From Ilex aquifolium (lineage: Eukaryota; Streptophyta; Magnoliopsida; Aquifoliales; Aquifoliaceae): a stretch of DNA of 64,000 nucleotides. A model generated the notes under the pieces. That model did not search any database and had not been told where the DNA came from. It saw only the letters and a list, made by a program, of their open reading frames with translations. A program made the position numbers and the translations under genes. The stretch is taken from NCBI GenBank assembly GCA_951799425.1, contig OX637395.1, positions 9,320,951 to 9,384,950 on the forward strand, in the 5' to 3' direction. Positions within the stretch are counted from its first letter, which is position 1. Each line of letters starts with the position of its first letter. Below are positions 55,695 through 64,000 of this stretch, piece by piece.

Positions 55695-58506
55695 CTAGGA
55701 CCCTGAAGAGGCAGGAGGGGAAGAGCCTGTCAGCTCAGCATTAGGAGTGCTTGATGGATCAGCAGATGAAATCTCTGGCGGGATGACAGTTGAAGCCTTT
55801 GGCAAAGTAACGGTCGAAATCTCTGGAATAGTCAATTGAGCAGAGACATCGACTTCAGTTAAAGCCCTCGTTACTAGGTCAGCAGAAAAAAAGGCAGCAG
55901 CAGGAAGGTCAGCAGGCACATGAGTCAGAGAAGCCTCAGGATTGCCCATGGTAGCCGTGGATACAGAGGTGGGAATATTATGAGCTTGGACCTCAGCCAG
56001 TGAGGTAGGCACCTCAGAACCCGCAGGAGCAGCCTCAGAGGTAAGAGAGGCCAAGGCACCATCCTCATCTGCTGAACTAGGCGCCTCTGCCTCCTTTTCA
56101 ACTGAAACCTCTACCTCTTCCTCAGCCGAAATCTCAAAGTTGAAATCCAGATCAAGGTAGGTTTCTTCGGCTATCTCTTGAAAAACAATCCACCCTTTAG
56201 CCCACCTAGTAACAACGTCATCCTTTAGCTTGACAACTAGATCATCCCTCTCTTTAACAGCTGCTCTCTGAACTTCAAGCTCAACTAGTGTGGCATCGTG
56301 TGCCTCTGCCAATACACTATACTCTCTTTTCATGCTGTTATAAGAGCCCAATGCCTCAAATTTCTCCTGGCTAGCTCTGACCCAAGCCTCGCTCTTAAGT
56401 TTGAGCTCCTCCGAGACCATTTTGAGTTCATCTCTGCTCCTCTTCTCTTCCTCTTCGTCTTTCTTTTTCTCCACCTCCAGGCTCTTGATGGTAGAAGTCT
56501 GCTTCTCCGCATGCTCTTGAAGACTCTGAAGTTGAGCTTGAAGGTCATCATTAACAAATGTTAGCTCTGCGGCTTTAAATTCAAACGCCTTGGACGTCTT
56601 GGCAGAACTCTCCAGATAGTGGATTCGACTCAGCAAACCCCTCACATGTATAGCCAGCTAGGGAGAGATGCGATCAGAAACAAGGAATAACGTAAAACGA
56701 CAAACATAAGACAGAAGCTTAAGTAGAGCAATAAAAGATACTCACAACTGTGGTTCCATAAAGGGCTGAGTTGATGGAGCTCTCAAGAGGCATAGTGGCA
56801 GCCCTCAGAACATCAGAATCAGGAATGATGGAAGTAATGGCACCAGCTGCAAGATCAATGTTATCGAAGAAAAAGTCTTCGTTTCCTTCTACTTTAGGGA
56901 ACTCCCATTTCTCCAACTTGGAGTTCGATTGAGATGGCTGGGAGATTCTCTCAGATGGTCCAAGAGGAGGAGAGGCAAACTGGAGCTGAGGAATCAACCC
57001 CAGGGCCCTCTCAACCTCAGATGATGAAGGTGAGGTCCGGTCCTGCGCATGAGCTCTACCAGGAGCTTGCAGAACCCCTTTGAAAGGAGGGATCTCTGTG
57101 ACTTGTAGGGAACTTAATGAGGGAGCAAAAGCTCCAGAAGTTGAAGCATGAGAGCCCGATGGATTAACAAGGGCTCCTGTAGTTGAGACTGGGGAGCCGG
57201 GGGGCACCCCCGATTTCTGCATTTTAGCTCGGGTAACAGGACTGCTACCAGAACCGACCTCTGCCTTGCGTTTGCTCCCACTTCTGCCTTTCTTCAACAG
57301 AGCTACCTTAGCCTTGAGTTCTTCTGGGGTAGGCTCCATCGAGGAAGAACCTAAAGAATCAAAATGGGCAAGTTAAGAAGGAATGAGGGAAAAATGAAAA
57401 TTTAATGTGAATAGGGGAGGAAAACTACTACCTGTCACTTCAGCCGTAGCAACTGAAAGAGGAATGGAGGCTTCGACAGAAAGAGGAGTAGGGAATTCTA
57501 TTATTACCCCAGGGGGGCTGAACCCTTGCTCTACAAGAACCCAGGCTTGATGAGTTCAGAGTACTTTTCTGAAGAGCACTTCTCTAACCTCAGCAACACC
57601 CGTTCGTCCTCTGCACTAAGCTCAGGGCGTTCACCTGGGAAACAATATAAACAAAGCAGAGTCAGAGAAAGCCACCAAGCCCGATCACAGTTAGTTTGGG
57701 CAAGGACTTACCTAGGTTTTCAGGGACTAACCAGGCTCTAGGGATTGGAAGAGTATTTGTCTTATCTACAGAATTGTACTCCCATTGTAAGCCCCCCACG
57801 TAAAAGAATTATTTTTTCCAGTGCTTGTGGGAGCTCGGGAGGTCAGAAATAATTACTCTAGTCTTTGTTCATTTGGAGATATATAGAAAGCCCTCAGAAG
57901 CAGTGTGCTTGATGTTGAAAAAATGCATGAGCAAGGAAATAGTAGGAACCCCAAGCTTGTGGATTTTAAAGAAAACAAGAAGACCCACCAGGACCCCCCC
58001 AAAATTAGGTGAGAGCTGAGCAGGACAAATGTTGAAATGCTGAAGAACACCCTTTATAAAAGGGTGTAAGGGAAAGCGTAGACCGTTCTCAAAGGCGGCC
58101 ACGAAGAAGCCAACCTTCTTATGAACCTGGGTGACATATGGGGTGAATGCATCTGGACACCAGCATTGAACCCCCCGGAGGAAAACCATAACGAGCACTA
58201 AGGACCTTCATGAGGGAAGGAGTGACCTCGCTAGGGCCCACGAGCTCTGCATGACTGAAAGCAAAGCCTATGCCTGGAGCCGAAACACCTACGCCGCTCA
58301 CCTTGCTCTTGCCTTTATCAGGGTTTGGGACCACATGAGAGGAAGTTGAGGGAGTCTCCTTAGTATGTGCCTGAGCATCGACAGAGTCAACGCCAAGGAA
58401 ATTGTCAATCTCCTCACCCACAGCACCTAAGTCAGAATCCTCTTCAATAGACCGATCTCCTAAGAGGGAAAACAGAGGAAGGGGTAGCTCCAGAGGAAAC
58501 AGACAT
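55695..58506 (-). pseudogene. aORF1 of Tat E2, broken
   Basis: Start ATG 58506 (MSVSSGATPSS, as in E1), with frame losses near 58450 and 58170. The globular domain is recovered as FVAAFENGLRFPLHPFIKGVLQHFNICPAQLSPNFGGVLVG. The first intron starts GTAAGT at about 57714, six codons plus one base after the Trp of IPRAW, exactly as in E1. The next block (GERPELSAEDERVLLRLEK, about 57640-57590) matches E1 exon 2. Then come 57354-56719 (EPTPEELKAKVALLKKGRSGSKRKAEVGSG..., DNIDLAAGAITSII; donor GTGAGT) and the coiled-coil exon 56645-55695, open to its stop. E2 retains a sense codon where E1 has TAA. Function unknown. Confidence 0.8.
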
Positions 58507-58967
58507 GGCTGGGCAGGTAAATGGAAGCTTAAAAGACCTGTAGAGGGGGGGAATTTCAGAAAAACACTCATTGAGAACTCTAGGGTCGACACAACTGTGC
58601 ATGATAATGAAGATTCGAGAGGTGGAATAGGGGTCCAAAAAGAGGGGAAGACGACACAGGGAAAGGCCTCGATTCCTAAAATAACAGAATCGAAAAGTCA
58701 AAAATGAAGAAACCACCTCAGACTCGAGGGATCCAAAATGAAAATAGCATGTAGGGAGCCAAGAACGTACCTAATCGAAGGCGAATAGCAAGCCAAAGTT
58801 CGAAGCAAGCAAGCCACACACACCAATTCGAGGGGAGATGAGTTTCAGCAAAACCCTAAAGTCGCCGATGGATTGGGAAAGTCTGAGTCTGCGAAGAAGA
58901 AGGAAGATGGAGGGCTTGACAGGAGAATTCGAGAGGGAGAAATGGGAGCCGTTACTGTCAATTCAAA

Positions 58968-58980
58968 GGCATTTAAAGCT
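58968..58980 (-). promoter_or_regulatory. TATA-like box for aORF1 (E2)
   Basis: AGCTTTAAATGCC on the minus strand, identical to the E1 site at 22363-22375 and at a similar distance (about 460 bp) from the start codon. Confidence 0.55.
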
Positions 58981-59150
58981 AACCGCATAAAGTGGAGAAC
59001 GTGCGCGGGAAACAAGGAGGGTAATGATTACCTGTAACCACCAAAAACCTGTTTGCACACAGACCGAGGTCGGCAAGTGGAAGTGAGCTCTAACTGGACC
59101 TCAGCTCAGCCCCTACCCAAGTTCACTTGGACTAAGGGCTGGGGGGCAAC

Positions 59151-59739
59151 TGATGGTACCCAAAATCAACCCTAAGTATGAGCTCAGCCCAGGAGATCAG
59201 ATCGGGAGGTCAGTTCGGAGCTTCTGAGCTCAGGGGACCAGAGCTCTAGTTCCTCCCAAGCGAAATAACAACCGAAGTGATAAGGAAGCAGCTGGATGAC
59301 AGCTGGCACCCCCGAAACAATAGCAAAGCGGCACCCCAGGCGTAAAATACTCAATTGACCAAGATCATCTCCTATAATTAAGGGAGATCCCATGAATAAA
59401 GGACATAGATCTCGGTATAGATCTCCTAGAGTTAGAAAAGAGGTTATAAAAACTGTACATTACCCCAACCACGGGGCAAAACCCTAGTAATGTCAAAAAG
59501 ACTCTGTGAATTTCTTTGATCATCAATAAAGAGAAAGGAGCAAGTGCCTCTATTAGAGAGTGGACTAGCCGAGCTCATCAGCTGGTGAACCACTATATTT
59601 CCACTGTGTTGCACACACTACACCTCGGATAACTAGAACATTTATCCACCAATTCATGAGCCTTGTAGCTCAGATCCATCCCATACAATTGAACCCAAAC
59701 TCATAACTCATTGCTCATTCACGTGAAATAACACCATCA
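59151..59739 (+). repeat. 3' LTR of Tat E2
   Basis: 589 bp, preceded by polypurine tract AAGGGCTGGGGGGCAAC (59134-59150) and followed by ACTTT. Confidence 0.9.
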
Positions 59740-59744
59740 ACTTT

Positions 59745-60902
59745 CAAAAGTTTTCTCAAAAAAAAAAAAAACCTAAAACTATGTGGTTCGCTTCAATATC
59801 TTCATTCACATATGATAAAGAAAACAAATATATTTTAAAACTATGGCAAAAAACTATGATAACTAAAAGAAAAAAAATACAATTCTCATTCAATTAGAAA
59901 GCACCCAATGATTTCTAACCTTCATTTTATTTTATTTGAAGGCTCCTTCCATTTTTGCTTACTTAACAACCAAAAATGTAGATTAAAGCCATAAAACCAT
60001 CCCTTCCCCTAACTCATAGAGGAAAAGTCCAATTGCCACACATTCCTAGGCTTTAACAATTCGCAGAATTATATTTTATATTTTAAAATTTGATTTATAA
60101 AATATTTATTGAAATAATCAAGTCTTCAAACTTTACGAAGTTTTTTTAATGAAGTCACATCATTTAAATTCAATAACAATGATAACGAGAGAATATCACG
60201 TGAACGTTGAGTAAATCTATATTTAATCCAAATAAATATGCAGAAAATGAGTTAGCATATGTTATTGAGAAATTGAAGGGCTCAAATAGAAAGAAATGAG
60301 CCACCACTAGAACATTGACGAATTTTGGTAGAAAGATTTAAATGAAAGACAACTTAAAGTTTAAGACTCAAATTGTTTCATGTTTTGGGTAATAAATTTT
60401 TTTGGGTAATTATATTTCTTCAAGTTATAGTTTAGAGACAAAATAAACATCATATATAAACTTGATGGATCAAATAAATTTAGATAAATTATACTTTGAC
60501 CTCCTTAATTATGCATTCAATTGTATTTTATCTCATAAATTATTAAATTTTTCACAGTGTCTCCTCAATTACTTGAATTACTTTATATCACCCCAAAAAA
60601 CGTAAATATTCGATATCTTTTGGACGAAAATTGCTGAAACGTCAGAGTAAAAGGTTAAAAAAAGTCACTTAGTTCTAGGGGACAAAATGAAACAACTCTT
60701 TGTTAAATTTGTATCAGACATTAATAATTGAGAAAATATAAAACAAATCACATAATTAAAGGTTTAATGTGAAAAATATAATAGTTGTCTTTTATCGTTT
60801 TGGTTAGAATTGTCCCAAATTTAACAAAAAAGAAAAAAAAGCTTCCGTGGATGAATATTGACTCTTTCAATATCTATTTCAGTTGTAGGGTAGCCCATGA
60901 CC
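59745..60902. other. Host AT-rich DNA with a MITE-like repeat
   Basis: No gene seen. An imperfect inverted repeat spans about 60486-60785: the left arm ATTATACTTTGACC, CTTAATTATG, ATAAATTATTAA pairs with the right arm in reverse, ATTATATTTTTCAC, TTTAATTATG, TCAATTATTAA. It resembles the element at 988-1220. Confidence 0.45.
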
Positions 60903-60907
60903 TATCG

Positions 60908-63198
60908 TGTAACATCTCAAAATTCACCCTGGAATACATTATTATCTAAAAATTATCCAATCATGAGAGCAATTACAATAACCATTAAATAATAAACCAT
61001 TCATCCATTTGTCAAAGAATAAATACTAAAGCCAATAAAATATCGTAATTTCTCCAACTTACAAATCAAAACCAAATAGTATCTAGCAGCGGAATAATTA
61101 AATTAGCTAAAACATTGTTTCTTAAAAATCTCTCAAACTCTAAACCAAAAATAAAATAACTCTATTTCTCTAAAACATGATCCACGTCTTGATCCTCCAA
61201 TTGCACGTAATCAACATTCTCATCCACATCGACATCCTCTTCTATGTCCAAATCTATAAGTGTGTTGTAGGGAGTGAGCAAAAGCACCGTAGAAAAATTC
61301 CTCTCAAATCCAAACAAGGTTTTAAAACAATGAAAACAAGACAAGTCTCTTTTTTGAAAATAGCATATATAAATTTTTGAGAGTAAAATTATAATAGTTG
61401 TAATGATATCAAATATACAGAATACAATAAATCAATGACATGAATAACCATGCAAGAAATTAAAGCAATCAATAATTAACTTAGTAGCTCTATCCCATAT
61501 TCTCATGTATGTTAGTTCATCCTCATTCTCATGTATGTTGGTCGCTTCTCAGTAATCTACACAACGATTCTAGCTCGTTCACCCATCACAACCACACAAT
61601 CTCAATCATTCCCTGCAGGGCCAAATCACAAACCACTTTAGGAATGACGTATATCATCTTCCAAAGCATTGACGAATCCTTCCCAAGAAAGGTATACCAT
61701 CCCTCAGCCTTGAACTTACGTGAACAATAGTGGTTGCTCTCATAAACAACAATCCACTACAAGTATTAGGCAACCATCTCACCCCCACTGGGATAGACTA
61801 ACCTTTAACACTTTACGGCAGCTCTCGAAGGCAATTCAAGTCCGTCACACTCAAACCATACAAGAGATGAGACCACAAATTTCTCAACAATCGAAATCTT
61901 AACCAATCACAATTTCCATTAACAATTTAAGTATCACAATTGCACAATTCTCAATATACTATAGTAATAAAGAAATAAAAATATGCAAGAGATCATATCA
62001 ATAAAACCTTCACGATTTCGATATCAAAATTCTAGAGTTTTGCCAAAAATCATAATTTCTTGGAACAATAACAAGTATTAGATGAAAACATGATTTAATC
62101 AATAATAAGAATTTAAAAATCAAGAATCCATGTATTTTTTATAACCAAACATGTATCTAGCAAAACTAGGGGTGTGGAAATTCAAGAACAAGTATTATTT
62201 AAACCAAAACATGTATTTTGTTCAAAATTATGTTTCAATGATAAAGAAACCAAGAACTCATAAATATTTATCATATAACTATCAAGAAGATTGAAAATAT
62301 ACATAGATAATACACTAAGTCTCAATGAAAGAACTCAAGAAGAATCTCTTACCTTGATTCCGTAGTTTGTGTGTATCTATCTTGTTTGATCTGTTGCAAT
62401 GCGAGAATTGCCCTTCAATCTTGTGTTTCACTTCTTCTCTCTTGCTCTCTAGGGTTGCCTAGGGTTGAAAACTGACGAAACATGACTAAAGAGACGTCCT
62501 TATGGTATTTATAGAGTAAAAAACAGAGAAAAACCCTAAAATTGAATGAGGCCGTTTTTTAGGGTAGCGTCCGGATGGTGCTTGGGCGTTCAGACGGGTG
62601 CAAATTCATTATTTTGGATAAAAATAAGATTTTAGGGTAAGGAGTGTTGTTCAGAGGGTGCTTGGGGAGTCTGGACGGTGTCAACTTTCTATCCCAACTT
62701 CAGGAGCAGTTTTCACCGATTTAGAAGTCAATTTAGGAAATTTTCGTGAAATATACTTTTGTAACCCTTGAAGTCTAGTTTATGCTGTCCAAAAATCAGC
62801 TCAAACGGAGTTCAGAAAAAAAAAAGAGTTATGACTAAAATACTAAGGTATGGTCAAATTCCTTCTTACCTGTATTATTTCTAGAATGCATTTTAATTTC
62901 GGAATACTTTCTAACTTCTAATACATCCCATATTACATCTCCCAAAGTTTCTCGACCCTCCAGATTCAATGAAGATCTTATTTTGATCTAAAAATATTTT
63001 TAAAAACTTACCTAACCACCATTCCCAAGTTTATACACATTCGAAACTAAGTTTGATGCGAAAGTCAATTCGTCCAAAACTCAAACTTCATAGTCAATCT
63101 TTTAACAATGTTTCAAGGTTTCTACAATCCTTTTATTCATCATAGGATAAATATCAATATGATATTTTTCTTATTTAATTCTAGGATATGGTCTTACA
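60908..63198 (-). repeat. Solo LTR, Ty3/gypsy Tekay-like (probable)
   Basis: A 2291-bp segment with ends TGTAACATC and GGTCTTACA on the plus strand (TG...CA), flanked by TATCG (60903-60907) and TATCA (63199-63203), 4 of 5 matching. On the minus strand it starts TGTAAGACC and ends GATGTTACA, which are Tekay/Del-type LTR ends as I know them. It has a TATA box TATAAATACC at 62513-62504, with decayed CGTCCGGACG-like motifs upstream (62568, 62587, 62668). No internal coding region is attached, hence solo LTR by recombination. Family call is inference. Confidence 0.6.
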
Positions 63199-63203
63199 TA
63201 TCA

Positions 63204-63519
63204 GAATAAATGAATTGGTCCCTGGTTCGGGGATCCGCGATGACAAAATCATCGCCAAGTAGAGCATAATCAAAGAACTTCACAACAAGGCGTACCCTCC
63301 ATGTTGCATACCACACCAACATATGATGCGTGAGTGTGAACACAAACCATGAACTGTAAAACCGTAGATGTTGCCCTTTTGAAAATCTAAAGATATATAA
63401 TTGGGCGAACGTCGCATTTATGGTAACTGAAAGCCGTAATACAAATAAGAGTCATAGTTTAGGGAATCAAAGTGTATTTTGCATAATAAAATTTAGCTCT
63501 TAACAATTTTCCGCAGACT
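63204..63519. other. Intergenic, no feature seen
   Basis: Probably upstream region of the gene that starts near 63550. Nothing specific recognised. Confidence 0.4.
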
Positions 63520-63520
63520 A

Positions 63521-63529
63521 TATATAACC
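63521..63529 (+). promoter_or_regulatory. TATA box of a putative plus-strand gene
   Basis: TATATATAA, followed by a CA/CT-rich leader typical of a plant 5' UTR. A donor-like AAG|GTAACC lies at about 63639-63641. Confidence 0.4.
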
Positions 63530-63945
63530 ATCTAATGTTCCAAAGAATGCCCTAAATTCACACTCCACCACCAACGGCCATCTCTTTATCAGAAACCTAG
63601 ACCTGTCCAAGAAGTTCCAACAGAACACAACCTAGTTAAGGTAACCTCTGTGTGCCTGTACGCTGATTTGTGTTTTTTGTGAATTCCTGAATTCTGGGTG
63701 TACGGTCAATGCTTCGCAGTACCTCTTCTCAGCTTTCTGTTTTTAAATGCCGTTTCTGTTTCTCTCTCCTTTCATGTCTTCAATCTTCGACGATTCTCTC
63801 CCCTTTGTTTTCTCTTCAACAACTGCGCGAAATCCTAAACACACCATAGCTTTTGAATCTTTTTCTATACAGTTTTATTCTCTGTTCCATCAAAAAAGAT
63901 CTAGTTCCAGGTGTTTGTGTCCAAGCAATCCATCCTCTGCACAAC

Positions 63946-63960
63946 ATGAATGATTCTAAG
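63946..63960 (+). CDS. Possible first coding exon of a gene leaving the window
   Basis: ATG AAT GAT TCT AAG (MNDSK) in the context CACAACATGAA is followed at once by GTTAGT, a possible donor. Upstream are a TATA box (63521), a probable 5' UTR intron (donor about 63641) and CT-rich leader sequence. A second ATG at 63950 is in another frame. With five codons visible no product can be named. The open frame at 63747-63953 is probably leader or intron. Confidence 0.3.
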
Positions 63961-64000
63961 GTTAGTCTAATATATTTTTTTCAATATATGGTTCATTTAT

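Larger units (their letters stand above)
46599..59739 (+). mobile_element. Ty3/gypsy Tat-lineage retrotransposon E2
   Basis: LTRs 46599-47180 (582 bp) and 59151-59739 (589 bp) begin TGATGG and end CACCATCA. Target duplication is ACTTT (46594-46598 and 59740-59744). Order: LTR, PBS TTTGGCACCGTCTGTGGGAA, gag-pol 47243-52738 (plus), hairpin array 52826-53200, antisense aORF2 and aORF1 on the minus strand (54434-53390 and 58506-55695), purine tract, LTR. Gene order matches E1. Frames are broken in many places, and the LTRs differ by indels and several substitutions, so E2 is older than E1. Confidence 0.92.

Noticed and set aside
63747..63953. 68-codon plus-strand frame as a small protein
   Set aside because: It is Ser/Phe-rich and lies in a CT-rich leader between a 5' UTR donor and a likely ATG at 63946. 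It reads as untranslated or intronic sequence.

Overview
The window is nuclear DNA of a eudicot plant. The evidence is a KOBITO1-type first exon and a pyruvate decarboxylase relic, both with GT/AG plant introns, in AT-rich DNA filled with plant-specific transposons: Ty1/copia, Ty3/gypsy Tat and Athila, MULE, PIF/Harbinger and Helitron. I cannot name the species. I saw no bacterial, organellar, rRNA, tRNA or CRISPR features.

Layout. 1-2622: 5' end (exon 1 and part of intron 1) of a minus-strand KOBITO1/ABI8/ELD1 homologue; the rest lies beyond the left edge. 2640-5152: intergenic, with a long-TIR MITE. 5158-10930: a complete but decayed Ty1/copia element with 445-bp LTRs, TSD AATTA and a deleted RT. 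12760-15400: a minus-strand pyruvate decarboxylase pseudogene whose intron carries a Helitron-like insertion (13053-14649) made of two tandem units with GCC/ACC triplet arrays. About 16848-20810: a decayed PIF/Harbinger-like element holding a MULE (17011-18171, 9-bp TSD) and a hAT/Harbinger-type MITE (20371-20583). 21330-46472: a large minus-strand Tat-lineage gypsy element (called E1; 870-bp LTRs, TSD AAAAT), split by a very young Athila element (28389-39855; 1078-bp LTRs, TSD CTAGT, intact 1822-codon gag-pol). 46599-59739: a second, older Tat element in the opposite orientation (called E2; TSD ACTTT). 60908-63198: a probable Tekay-like solo LTR. 63520-63960: promoter-like sequence and a possible 5' exon of a plus-strand gene at the right edge.

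How the parts work together. Both Tat elements have gag-pol (gag, protease, RT, two RNase H domains, integrase) on one strand. On the opposite strand, between pol and the 3' LTR, each carries two further genes, called aORF1 and aORF2 here. They are paralogues of the 'putative gypsy type transposon' (Transposase_28) family. They carry spliceosomal introns at the same codon position and phase in all four copies. An array of short hairpin-forming repeats separates the convergent 3' ends of pol and aORF2 in both elements. aORF1 starts next to a TATA-like block that is also conserved in both. aORF2 of E1 is intact (about 338 aa), while E1 gag-pol has stops and a frameshift.

The other main regulatory signal is the palindrome CGTCCGGACG. 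It clusters upstream of a TATAAATAC box in three places: the Athila LTR (4 copies), the internal promoter of Athila's extra ORF (8 copies), and, in decayed form, the unrelated solo LTR at 62.5 kb. Almost all other sequence is transposon debris or featureless AT-rich DNA.
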